Positions 22,903 to 32,543 of a DNA stretch of 64,000 nt are shown in pieces. The position numbers and the translations under genes were made by a program. The notes beneath the pieces are model-generated. The model saw only the letters and a list, made by a program, of their open reading frames with translations, did no database searches and had not been told where the DNA came from. This DNA is from a virus: positions 80,267 to 144,266 of the IMG/VR virus record IMGVR_UViG_3300031920_000341, one strand, 5' to 3'. Each line of letters opens with the position of its first letter. Position 1 is the stretch's first letter.

Positions 22903-25900
22903 ATGAATGTTTTAAATCTAAACTTCTTTGATAGAGAAGGAAAACCACTTAATTTTGAATATAACATAGATGAAGCAAGATGGGAAGGTGTTATGTACTT
23001 CGATCCGTTATCAATAGGACTTTTTGATAATCAACATATATTCATTACTGAACTTATTGATACAGTTCATGCTCATCCAATTTTAACTGATACATATGAT
23101 ACCAGTCCAGGTCTTGATATACTTACATTTAATATGGAAGAATCAGAAAATAATGAATTTTTTCCATATGAAGTAATTGTAGATGATTCGCTTTCACTTC
23201 CATTTTTATCTAAACTTGATTTAGTTATTATTGATAATATCCCAGATATTGTTAGAATACCGGCACAGGTTAATATAGCATTTAATCCAAGTGCCGAAGA
23301 AGTTACTGAAATGGTATTAATTGGTAAATATGCAGGAATAGAAGTAATACGAATACAATTATATGGTGAAGGAATTGATGAAGATGAAAGAATGTTAATT
23401 TGGGCCAAGAATTTTGGTATAAAATTTAACAAAGAAGATGCATTGATTTTAAAAGATTACGATTTAGTTGAATCATTACCAGATTGGGAAGTTATTAATA
23501 ATAAAAGAAAAGAGCTTGTTTTAACAAAAGAAGAAGTATTTCCATATATAGGAACATATCGTGGCCTTATAAATATGATTGATTTATTTGGTTTTAAAGA
23601 TACGCTCGAAGTAAAAGAATATTGGTTAAATGTTGATAAAACATCACCATATTACAATAAATATTTTTTAACGGATATTGTTAATATGGTTAGTACTGGT
23701 CAGATTCAAACAGTTAAGTTAATGCAAAAAGACCGAGATATTAAATTCAGTAATGCATTTCAAAAGACAGGTTTTTTATCATTAGTTTATAGTTTTACAA
23801 AAGAAACTGGCGAATATGATGATATAGGATTGCCAGTAGTTGAATCTACAACTGAATTTACACAGAAGGATATTTTTTATAAGATGAATCGTTTATCAGA
23901 TAAATTAAAAGATGAATTTTTACCTGTTAATGTAGCTATTAAAGATGTTATAGGACAATATGTTTATTATACTGCATTTATTTTTAATACTTGGAACGAT
24001 ACTGTTATAATTTATAATACAAGTTTAAATGAATATGCCAATATAATTGCACATCAAGAATTTAATTATGGAATACGTGACTTAAGTGTTTTTAATGAAC
24101 AAACAAATATTAATGGCGTATTTTTTCCACAGGAATCAATAAATGATTCAGGAATACTTCCATATCAGGATGCTCAAATGTATCCAATTGAATCATTGCC
24201 TGCAATAATAACAGCTATTGATGCATATTATGATTTATTTACATCAACATCACATTATACAATTGATAATAGTATGAATTGGGAAAATAATTATTTGACT
24301 GAGGCTAAATCAGGTTGTCCTGTTATATTTGAATTAGTTGTACAAGAAATGCAAATTGATGATTTTAGATCAATGCAAATTGATGATTTTGTTGTAAGTA
24401 ATGAATTATTGGCATATTACACTTGGGAAAATATTAAATATAGAGATATTTATGAAATAGAATGGAATGTTCGTAAAGGTGGACCTAATTCATTTGATTT
24501 TAAAAGAAGATTATTAGTAAAAGATTTTTATAAACTTCCGATATTTTTACCATATGCTGGTACATATGATATTAGTGTAGTCTTATATGATTTACTTGGT
24601 GGAACGTCAAGAAAGTTTAAAATGTCATTTACTGTCGTAGATTCAATTGAACCACAAATAATGGCATTAACTAAGGTTCCTGATATATACAGTACAATAA
24701 TTAAAGATTATCAGTTTGTTAAAGTTGAGGATTTAGAAGATTCATATGCATATAATATATTTCCAAATTTTATAAGAGATGAAGATGCATTTACACGACT
24801 TGATCCAATATTAATGGATTGGAATTTTTATCGTAATAGTATGGGATATGCAATGGTATACAATGATGAAATTGATATTCCGGCATATGAATCATTTGCT
24901 ACAACAACATATTCAAAGAAAAAATACTTTGGCGTAAACGATTATGCATATTGTTTTAATATGTATTCAAAATCAACAATATCCGAGCTTGAATTTTTAA
25001 GACCTATCGATACAATGTTTCATGGACAAACATTAGCCGGGTTTATATTTCAAAATCCAAATCCGGGCGATATAATCAGATTTACAAGAACAAACTTATT
25101 AGTAGATGAACATGGTTATACTGATTATGTAATACCAGAGCTTTCTCCATTTACACTTGATAATTTAATAATAGCGTTAAATGCATCAGATCATGCAGCA
25201 ATTAAATTATTCACATATCAAGTAATAAATGGAAAAATTCAAGCAGCTGGAAAAGATTATGGTAATGAAGCATATCAAATAGTTGAATTTATTGATAATA
25301 GCATATATTCTCCTAGTTCACCTAGTTCTCCTAGTGAAGGATTAATATCTGGAAATTTATTTACATTTAATTTTCCATATTGGCTTTATAATGAAGATAC
25401 AATGAATGAGCTTAAAATAGATTACCCTGGGTTTGATATTGAATCAATGTTTTTATTTGCTCCAATGCACGATAGACTAAGGGGTTACACTGATATTGCT
25501 GATTATTGGGTTAGTAATCATAGTATAGAAATTCAAGATGATATACAACGAGGTCATTTACCATCTATTGTAGATGCTAACTTTTTAACCATGGGTAATA
25601 TTAAAGCATTTGATTCAACATTTACTATACCAAAATTTGCATATGTTGTATTTACGGTAAATAATATAGTAAGCAAGAAGAATTTTGTCTGGAAGATCTA
25701 TAAAACAGGAGAAACTATACCATATTTCACAGTAAAAGATGTACCATTTTTAATGTGGGTTTTTTCAGAAATAGGAAGTTTTGATATAGAGGTTTCATTT
25801 ACAGATTTTAACGGTAACTTAAGTATAACAAAGGTTGATAATTATGTAAAAGTTATCACAGCAGAAGATTATAAAAATTATGCAAAAGACTGGTTAGTTA

Positions 25901-25926
25901 CTAGAGCATATAAAAGAAATAAATAA
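22903..25926 (+). CDS. Large virion protein, possibly baseplate wedge, 1007 aa
   Basis: Structural by size and position (first of seven co-directional large genes). Residues about 560-610 resemble a PKD/Ig-like domain (YAGTYDISVVLYDLLGG, then KFKMSFTVVD), and a second such strand pair is at the C-terminus (IGSFDIEVSFTDFNG). Around residue 805 there is a Ser/Pro loop YSPSSPSSPSEG. Residues about 483-494 carry a tandem MQIDDF duplication. The length is close to T4 gp7 (about 1030 aa) and the Ig-like pattern is compatible, but I cannot confirm homology. The leader contains no Shine-Dalgarno sequence. Confidence 0.7.
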   Translation: MNVLNLNFFDREGKPLNFEYNIDEARWEGVMYFDPLSIGLFDNQHIFITELIDTVHAHPILTDTYDTSPGLDILTFNMEESENNEFFPYEVIVDDSLSLPFLSKLDLVIIDNIPDIVRIPAQVNIAFNPSAEEVTEMVLIGKYAGIEVIRIQLYGEGIDEDERMLIWAKNFGIKFNKEDALILKDYDLVESLPDWEVINNKRKELVLTKEEVFPYIGTYRGLINMIDLFGFKDTLEVKEYWLNVDKTSPYYNKYFLTDIVNMVSTGQIQTVKLMQKDRDIKFSNAFQKTGFLSLVYSFTKETGEYDDIGLPVVESTTEFTQKDIFYKMNRLSDKLKDEFLPVNVAIKDVIGQYVYYTAFIFNTWNDTVIIYNTSLNEYANIIAHQEFNYGIRDLSVFNEQTNINGVFFPQESINDSGILPYQDAQMYPIESLPAIITAIDAYYDLFTSTSHYTIDNSMNWENNYLTEAKSGCPVIFELVVQEMQIDDFRSMQIDDFVVSNELLAYYTWENIKYRDIYEIEWNVRKGGPNSFDFKRRLLVKDFYKLPIFLPYAGTYDISVVLYDLLGGTSRKFKMSFTVVDSIEPQIMALTKVPDIYSTIIKDYQFVKVEDLEDSYAYNIFPNFIRDEDAFTRLDPILMDWNFYRNSMGYAMVYNDEIDIPAYESFATTTYSKKKYFGVNDYAYCFNMYSKSTISELEFLRPIDTMFHGQTLAGFIFQNPNPGDIIRFTRTNLLVDEHGYTDYVIPELSPFTLDNLIIALNASDHAAIKLFTYQVINGKIQAAGKDYGNEAYQIVEFIDNSIYSPSSPSSPSEGLISGNLFTFNFPYWLYNEDTMNELKIDYPGFDIESMFLFAPMHDRLRGYTDIADYWVSNHSIEIQDDIQRGHLPSIVDANFLTMGNIKAFDSTFTIPKFAYVVFTVNNIVSKKNFVWKIYKTGETIPYFTVKDVPFLMWVFSEIGSFDIEVSFTDFNGNLSITKVDNYVKVITAEDYKNYAKDWLVTRAYKRNK
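25918..25925 (+). promoter_or_regulatory. Late-promoter-like box AATAAATA overlapping the end of the 1007-aa gene
   Basis: AATAAATAAATAAAATAATC lies 20-27 nt before the ATG of the 318-aa gene, with the spacing seen at other sites. It overlaps the last codons of the preceding gene, so it may only reflect A/T-rich sequence. Confidence 0.35.
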
Positions 25927-25944
25927 ATAAAATAATCATTTAAT

Positions 25945-26901
25945 ATGGCTACGTTTAGCGAATATATTCTACCCATTAAAACTATATTACAGACATCATA
26001 TATCCCAACTGCATTTGAGGATATGAATAGTAACTTTGTATACATCAAAGATTCGTTTGAAGATTTAGTGAACAATTTCGAAATTGATATAACAAATGTT
26101 GAAATTGGAAAAACAACACCTATCAGTTTAATGAACGCACTTAGGGTTCAAATTGTACATGATACCCCTGTTTCAACATATGGATTTCATTTACGAGAAA
26201 GATTAGATTATCCATCATTGGGTTATTTCCGTTTAGCTGAGGTATCACCTAGTGTACTTGGTACAGAATTAATGGTTGATAATATTACATTGAATGGAAC
26301 ATTAACCGGAACAAGTGGAACAATGTCAGTTCAATCAATAACAACATCTGATGCTTTAACAGTGGGTGGAAAAGCATTATTTAATGGACTAGCTGAATTT
26401 GATGCAGGCATGAAAGAATCATATGAATATGATCTTGAGGTTACAGTATCTACAACCGGAACAGTAGCGGCAGGAACATTATCATTAACTAAGAATACTG
26501 CAAAATATTTATATTTAACTATTAAATGTGATGCATCAACATATACCACAGGAACTGGACAGTTTAGTGCAGGTATGACAAGTTTTAGTATTATACTTGA
26601 TGTTGCATCAACATTTCCAAGTGAAGAAGGACAAGTGTTCCATATAATCGTAGCTAATATTATTGATGAAAATGGAGATGATGTTACAGCTGTAATGCCA
26701 GTGCCATTTCGATTAACAATGGGATATCAACAATCTGCATCACCAGCAACAGCATTATATTATACTGATAGTAGAACATATTTAACATTAATGCCAGATG
26801 CTTTAGCACATACAAAATATAAAAGAGTATTTAAAGTACAACAAATACTTGATGGTACAGATACTAAATTCCAGGTAATAGATGAATATATCGCAACTTA
26901 A
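25945..26901 (+). CDS. Fibre/baseplate-associated virion protein, 318 aa
   Basis: Residues 1-60 are a helical 'anchor' type N-terminus (MATFSEYILPIKTILQTSY, then AFEDMNSNFVYIKDSFEDLV). Similar N-termini occur on the 686-aa (37414) and 269-aa (51151) proteins, where 'NxNF..I' is also seen. Residues about 110-160 are Gly/Thr/Ser-rich (LNGTLTGTSGTMSVQSITTS, then GGKALFNGLAEFD), typical of phage fibre shafts. Residues 170-315 form a beta-rich terminal domain. A short fibre or baseplate attachment protein is likely; the receptor or partner is unknown. Confidence 0.65.
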   Translation: MATFSEYILPIKTILQTSYIPTAFEDMNSNFVYIKDSFEDLVNNFEIDITNVEIGKTTPISLMNALRVQIVHDTPVSTYGFHLRERLDYPSLGYFRLAEVSPSVLGTELMVDNITLNGTLTGTSGTMSVQSITTSDALTVGGKALFNGLAEFDAGMKESYEYDLEVTVSTTGTVAAGTLSLTKNTAKYLYLTIKCDASTYTTGTGQFSAGMTSFSIILDVASTFPSEEGQVFHIIVANIIDENGDDVTAVMPVPFRLTMGYQQSASPATALYYTDSRTYLTLMPDALAHTKYKRVFKVQQILDGTDTKFQVIDEYIAT

Positions 26902-26917
26902 AATAAAATTATAATAG

Positions 26918-28969
26918 ATGGCTACAACAGCGTTTATAAAACCAATTCCGAATAATAAGGGTATCTTTTATACATTTAAGAGTGCTGAAGATGATATTAT
27001 GTCAACTTTTAATCATGATCAGAAAAAATTTAAATTTTCTAAATTTGTTTTACTTAATATTCCTCCAATGGGTGTTCCTAATGGAATAGAAAATAAGGTA
27101 CAATTCTTAGCTCCAGGTGAAACTCCTATGATAGATGGTATAAGTTCTACTGACTATAATAAAAATTTAGCAGAAAGTTTTCAGAACTATTGTTTAAACC
27201 TTGAAGCATTGTTAATGTCTAGTACTAACTTTAATCCAGAACTTAGGCGTACAATAGCAGAACGTACATTTTGGAAATGGTTAAAAGAAACAGGCGCTTT
27301 ACGTTTTATTGAAACAGATGGAACAGTATCAGATGAAGAAAAGGATTATTTAATACTTGGTTCAGAAAAACGATTTACCGAAGAAAAGGAAATTGCAAGT
27401 GGTTCACCAGCGGTTACCGAATATTCTAAAGTTGTTCAATATGTTGGTGAGATTGATGTTGTATTAAGTCGTAAAGGAACAAATGCATATTCAATGATTT
27501 ATATTTATGTTCCTACTAATGTCGGTAATACTCCTTATATAATGTTTAGGTCACTTTCTGATGAGAATTATGATGAGGATATGACACTATTAAATAGTGA
27601 AGCAGCATATGAGGATATAGAATACTTATCAGGAAGAAAATATAATGATGTTCATCCATTTAATTTAAACATACATGCTTTTTATGATTTAGATGATGGT
27701 TCAATTGATAGTTATATTTCAGCTGGTAGTTCAACTCCATCATATACAACAGGATATTGGTTTACTGGAACAAACAATAATGCATATTATACTGATGAAG
27801 TTTTTGATATTGCAACTAATCAATGGATTAAAAAAACAGATGGTGTTAAAACCGTTGAATATTTAAGAAGTAAGTTAGATGGTGTTTTAATAGATTTCAC
27901 ATTAGAAAATTATAAATTAGCAAATGAAAATTCTGAAATTAAAACATTTGCTCAATTTAATGAATATACAGGAAGTAAAAATTTCCAATATAATGCAATA
28001 TTAATTTATTACGATATACTTAACGAAGATGATGAAACCGAAACAGTAACTAATATGTTCGGTATACAATTTCTTAATGAAACAATACCGGTAACATATG
28101 AGTATGAAATTCCGGCAATCGATAAGTTTATGCCAGATATGCTTGCTAAAACAAATGGAAATGCATTTGCACATGTTATTAATATTAAATTTGATACATC
28201 TACAAATACAGTTTCAGTTGAAAAATCAATTAATGATTATACTGGATTTGGTTTAGATCTTTTTGTTGATGCACTAAGTAATGTTGCATATCTAAATGAT
28301 GCATTTGAAGAAAACCTTAATTGGATGGTATCATTGAATAATGAACTTGATGCAACAAATAATGTAATGTTGAATACAAAAACAGTACAAGAATTAAATG
28401 ATAGAATTGTAACATTAGAAGATAGTTATAGTGCAGGTACGGCTTTATTTGATAATACAACAGCCGTAATGAATATGATTGATGATTTATATAAGAAGTA
28501 TAGTGATATACTTGACGAAGAATCAGTTGATATTACGTTTAAATATAACAAACGAGAACTGAATAATTTAATTGATAAAAATCAATCATTCAATCTATCA
28601 CAAACATATTATGGAAACATAATTGATAATAGTGAATTGATTTTGGTAAAGTATTCAAATTATTTTAGACATGACTATATTGAAAAAGTGGTCATAACTA
28701 ATGATTTTAACTTGTACATAAATGATAAACAATTTAATTGGGAAGATGGACAGTCATTTGAAATAGTATTTCATTCTGAATTTGATTTAGATGGAAAATA
28801 TTTCAACATATACACTGACTTTAATAACGTTAAAAACATGGGTGCTGGAAAGTATTTAATAAAAAGTTTAGATGAAACATTTTTTGAGAATTCTAATTTT
28901 ATGCCTATACTTAGAATTACTTGTGTTGATTCCAAAAATTTATTGTTTTTTGTAGATAAAATAAGATAA
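26918..28969 (+). CDS. Virion structural protein with C-terminal coiled coil, 683 aa
   Basis: Member of the large structural run (17-nt gap before, 4-nt gap after). Residues 1-160 are mixed alpha/beta with a helical YCLNLEALLMSSTNFNPELR stretch; residues 170-450 are beta-rich; residues about 455-520 are a coiled-coil-like helix (ENLNWMVSLNNELDATNN, then QELNDRIVTLEDSY); the C-terminus is again beta. No family recognised. The mix of beta domains and trimerisation-type coils suits a baseplate or tail-spike support protein. Confidence 0.65.
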   Translation: MATTAFIKPIPNNKGIFYTFKSAEDDIMSTFNHDQKKFKFSKFVLLNIPPMGVPNGIENKVQFLAPGETPMIDGISSTDYNKNLAESFQNYCLNLEALLMSSTNFNPELRRTIAERTFWKWLKETGALRFIETDGTVSDEEKDYLILGSEKRFTEEKEIASGSPAVTEYSKVVQYVGEIDVVLSRKGTNAYSMIYIYVPTNVGNTPYIMFRSLSDENYDEDMTLLNSEAAYEDIEYLSGRKYNDVHPFNLNIHAFYDLDDGSIDSYISAGSSTPSYTTGYWFTGTNNNAYYTDEVFDIATNQWIKKTDGVKTVEYLRSKLDGVLIDFTLENYKLANENSEIKTFAQFNEYTGSKNFQYNAILIYYDILNEDDETETVTNMFGIQFLNETIPVTYEYEIPAIDKFMPDMLAKTNGNAFAHVINIKFDTSTNTVSVEKSINDYTGFGLDLFVDALSNVAYLNDAFEENLNWMVSLNNELDATNNVMLNTKTVQELNDRIVTLEDSYSAGTALFDNTTAVMNMIDDLYKKYSDILDEESVDITFKYNKRELNNLIDKNQSFNLSQTYYGNIIDNSELILVKYSNYFRHDYIEKVVITNDFNLYINDKQFNWEDGQSFEIVFHSEFDLDGKYFNIYTDFNNVKNMGAGKYLIKSLDETFFENSNFMPILRITCVDSKNLLFFVDKIR

Positions 28970-28973
28970 TTAA

Positions 28974-31900
28974 ATGGCAAAAGATGAAATAACAAAAGTA
29001 ACGCCTACACATCTAATTACGAAGCTAACATATCTGTATAGTAATTTACAGGAACTTCTTAATAAATTAGTTGTATCTATGTCTTCATATTCTGAAACTG
29101 TTACAACAACATTACAGGCTACTGATGGTACACCAGAAATATACAATATACCTTCATTAGGATATTTGTTCAACGAAGTTGAAATACTTACTAAGCAGAT
29201 GGAATCACTCATTAATCTTAATAATGATACATTAAGTTTAAAGTATACAGACGGAAGCATAAAGAATTTTGAAATGAAAAAATTATCAGCTTTAATTGAT
29301 GAGCTTGAAGAATTTGCTGAGGTCGATTTGCCTTTACCTGAAGAATTTAGAATAAAGAATAATTGGTTTTTTGAATCATTTTTAAATCCAATGCTTTATG
29401 TTAATGTTAATCTTTCTGATATAATCGGTAATCTTGATATAGATTCATTTGCGGTTAAACGTGTTATTATTGAAAAAGACAATCAAGAAGCAGGAACATA
29501 TTTTGATGAGAGTATCAAAGGTCGTGCCGATATTAATATTACTGAAATATTAAATGAACTAGATAATCAAGGAATTCCATATTATATGGATGATACTATG
29601 GTTGACAGATCAACTTCAATCAATAGATATAATGGTTCATATGCAGTTACACAATTATTAAGTGATACTGCAGTAGTAGATAGTGTTAGTATTGAAAGAA
29701 AATTATATAAACTTGACACACTTAAATATTATGATTTAATCAATACCGAAAAATCAACTAAATTTTTAGCAAAAGGAGATATATTAATAACTAATAATGA
29801 TAGCGAATACGAAATTGTTGATATAAACTATGATAATAAAATAGTTTATTTGGAACGTAGTTTTGGCACAGATTCCATTGGTGTTGGTGCAAATGTACTT
29901 AAAATTAAACCATTGTTATATCGTTCACCTAATATACAGATTGGTATTGGATATAATGAAAGGAATATTATATTTATTAAACCAATATCTAAGCTAAGGA
30001 ATATGTCTGGTCATAATTGGAATAGCGGGGTTGCAATTTATACAAATGAATTACAAATTAAACTTTCTAATGGTGAACTTATAAATCTATCACAATATTA
30101 TGATACTTATGTATCTGATTTTAGTTTAATGTTTAGTAATTTTACTAAAGAATCTAAACTACCAGCTAGTGTTGCTATACAACCAGATTCACCAGTTCTT
30201 AATTTAAATAATTTTAATGTTGAATTAGTAAATGCACATATTAAGAATAGTATTTCAGAAGAAGGCATTGAAAATGATCTTGCAACAAAAGAAAAGCTTG
30301 AAAGTGATATTGCAGAATATAATAAAACCATAAGTGATTTAACAAGTAGAGTAAACAGTACTGAAACACTTAATAAAAGCGAAATTCAAAACCTTGATAA
30401 AGATATTAAAAAATCGACTGAAAGGAAAACAAATGCAACTAAGCAATTAACTTCTCTTATTAGTCAATTAAATTATAATATCAAGAGTAAACCCAATATG
30501 ATTAGTAATCCTAAATATAGGTTACGTGGCTTTTGGGAAATACCAGATCCTAAACAAAGTATGTATGGTGTACAACATGTAGTTAAATTTTTAGTTTCAT
30601 ATAGATACCTTAGTAAAGATGGTGCACCTAATGATACTAAACAAATGTCGTATGTTGATAAGACCGGTAAAAGTAATGTTGCATTCTTTTCAAATTGGAT
30701 TGAAGTAGATACTAAAGCAAGGATTAGAATAAAGAATGAAGATACTGATATATTTGAATGGCAGGATGAGGATACAAAAAATGCCGAAGAAGTAAATATA
30801 AATCAACTTGATATTCCAATTAATAAAGGAGAATCTGTTGAAATTCGTATTAAATCAATTTCAGAAGCTGGATATCCGGATAATCCTGTATTTTCTGATT
30901 TTTCAGATAGTGTTGTAATAACATTTCCTGAGATATTTGAAATGAAAGATAATGGCGAAGTATTAGTTCAAAAATTATTAATTGATGAATCAGTACTTAA
31001 TTTCAGTGAAGAGTTAAATGCTAAGCATCTTGATTTACATTTAATGAGTGGATTTATTCGCGGCGATCGTTATTATACACATAAATTATCTGATATATTC
31101 TCAGGTTCATATGATACAAATGGCGATATACTTGATGCTGAACAGAAAATTAGAAAATTAGAAGATAGAATAGTTGCATTAGAAAATGCTCTAACTGGAG
31201 CACGTGGCGTTATTAAAGTATCCATTGTTGATAACAATGGTAATATTATTAATGTTAACAAAGGAGATACTATTTCATTATTTGCTGGATATTATAGAGA
31301 TATAATTGAAGATAATACTGGTTTAAATGAAGGTGACATATTAACTTCGTCTTATGTAATTTCAATTGAGAATACTTCACAAACCCAACTTGAACTTGTT
31401 TCAAGACTTGCTGGCGGAATTGATGAAGTAGTTGAACCATCTCCAAATGCTGATGATTATGGTATAAATAGAAAATATGATAGAACGCCACTATTGGTAT
31501 CTAGTAATACTATACCAATGTTAGGTGAACTTAAACAACCTTCGCCTTGGCAATCTGGTAATGTTAAAAGTCAATTTATATATTCAAGATATAAAGATAA
31601 TGGTTTAATTAATAATTTATATGAAAATGATAATAAATTAAATGATTTAGCCGCATATGATTCAAATGATGTTATGACAACAGTTTCTAATTATGACTTT
31701 CTAGGCAATACGCCAAATGGAACAGGAGTAAAGGTTCCATTTAATGGTTATAACTATTTACCATATGATCCTACATATAGCGATTTTGGTTTATGGAATA
31801 CAAATACTGATGTTTGGGCAGGAACGCTTTCGAGCTCGCCTGCCGCACCAGATGGTGGTGGATACTTAAGTGATTTCTGTATTCATAAAGATCACCCAGA

Positions 31901-32543
31901 AGTCACCGCATTAACCGGTACGCCATCTGATATAACGTTATTCTATCGTCCAACAATGTTAACAAATCAGGCATACTATCCGTTTGCCCATGGTTTACAT
32001 TTTGAAACAAGTGTACAAGACGATACAAATATATTTGGAACTAAATATTATAAACAAATAATTTATAGAACACCAGATGAACCATCAGTTACTATACGTG
32101 ATAATCATTTTCCAGTTAAGATTGGATATCATGTTAATGATAAATATTTAATTGGTAAGTATACATGTGGTTCTTATTTGTTTATTGCACCAACTAAATA
32201 TGATGATATTTCTATTGATGGTAACCATCCAGATATTGCTAAGAAGACTATAGAATATGGTTCTGAAAATGCAATTAATATTCCATTGGCATTTCAATTT
32301 AGATGTGTTGATACATTAGGATATGTTGGTGGATTTAGTATGGACAGAACTCTTTCTAATGTTGAATATACAAAGAAAATTGGATTTGATATATATGATA
32401 GAGCAAATTCTACAACAAACCAATATGGCGATATATTCTCATTTGACGTAGAAGTTAATTGTAAATATAAACAAAAAACTCCAAATATTACACCAGTATC
32501 GTTTGTAACCAAAGGTGCAATTAATAAAATAAATTACGCATAA
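28974..32543 (+). CDS. Large virion protein with coiled coils and fibronectin-III-like domains, 1189 aa
   Basis: Residues 10-110 are helical (LTYLYSNLQELLNKLVVSM). Residues about 425-500 form a long charged coiled coil (NDLATKEKLESDIAEYNKTI, then KDIKKSTERKTNATKQLTSL). Residues about 510-655 look like Fn3-type domains, with the phage-typical INQLDIPINKGESVEIRIKS followed by ISEAGYPDNPVFSDFSD. A second coil is near 725-740 (AEQKIRKLEDRIVALENAL). The C-terminal 350 residues are aromatic and beta-rich. The Fn3/'SEAGYP' block is known to me from large T4-like phage structural proteins. The stop codon overlaps the next start (TAATG), implying coupled translation with the 1623-aa protein. Confidence 0.7.
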   Translation: MAKDEITKVTPTHLITKLTYLYSNLQELLNKLVVSMSSYSETVTTTLQATDGTPEIYNIPSLGYLFNEVEILTKQMESLINLNNDTLSLKYTDGSIKNFEMKKLSALIDELEEFAEVDLPLPEEFRIKNNWFFESFLNPMLYVNVNLSDIIGNLDIDSFAVKRVIIEKDNQEAGTYFDESIKGRADINITEILNELDNQGIPYYMDDTMVDRSTSINRYNGSYAVTQLLSDTAVVDSVSIERKLYKLDTLKYYDLINTEKSTKFLAKGDILITNNDSEYEIVDINYDNKIVYLERSFGTDSIGVGANVLKIKPLLYRSPNIQIGIGYNERNIIFIKPISKLRNMSGHNWNSGVAIYTNELQIKLSNGELINLSQYYDTYVSDFSLMFSNFTKESKLPASVAIQPDSPVLNLNNFNVELVNAHIKNSISEEGIENDLATKEKLESDIAEYNKTISDLTSRVNSTETLNKSEIQNLDKDIKKSTERKTNATKQLTSLISQLNYNIKSKPNMISNPKYRLRGFWEIPDPKQSMYGVQHVVKFLVSYRYLSKDGAPNDTKQMSYVDKTGKSNVAFFSNWIEVDTKARIRIKNEDTDIFEWQDEDTKNAEEVNINQLDIPINKGESVEIRIKSISEAGYPDNPVFSDFSDSVVITFPEIFEMKDNGEVLVQKLLIDESVLNFSEELNAKHLDLHLMSGFIRGDRYYTHKLSDIFSGSYDTNGDILDAEQKIRKLEDRIVALENALTGARGVIKVSIVDNNGNIINVNKGDTISLFAGYYRDIIEDNTGLNEGDILTSSYVISIENTSQTQLELVSRLAGGIDEVVEPSPNADDYGINRKYDRTPLLVSSNTIPMLGELKQPSPWQSGNVKSQFIYSRYKDNGLINNLYENDNKLNDLAAYDSNDVMTTVSNYDFLGNTPNGTGVKVPFNGYNYLPYDPTYSDFGLWNTNTDVWAGTLSSSPAAPDGGGYLSDFCIHKDHPEVTALTGTPSDITLFYRPTMLTNQAYYPFAHGLHFETSVQDDTNIFGTKYYKQIIYRTPDEPSVTIRDNHFPVKIGYHVNDKYLIGKYTCGSYLFIAPTKYDDISIDGNHPDIAKKTIEYGSENAINIPLAFQFRCVDTLGYVGGFSMDRTLSNVEYTKKIGFDIYDRANSTTNQYGDIFSFDVEVNCKYKQKTPNITPVSFVTKGAINKINYA

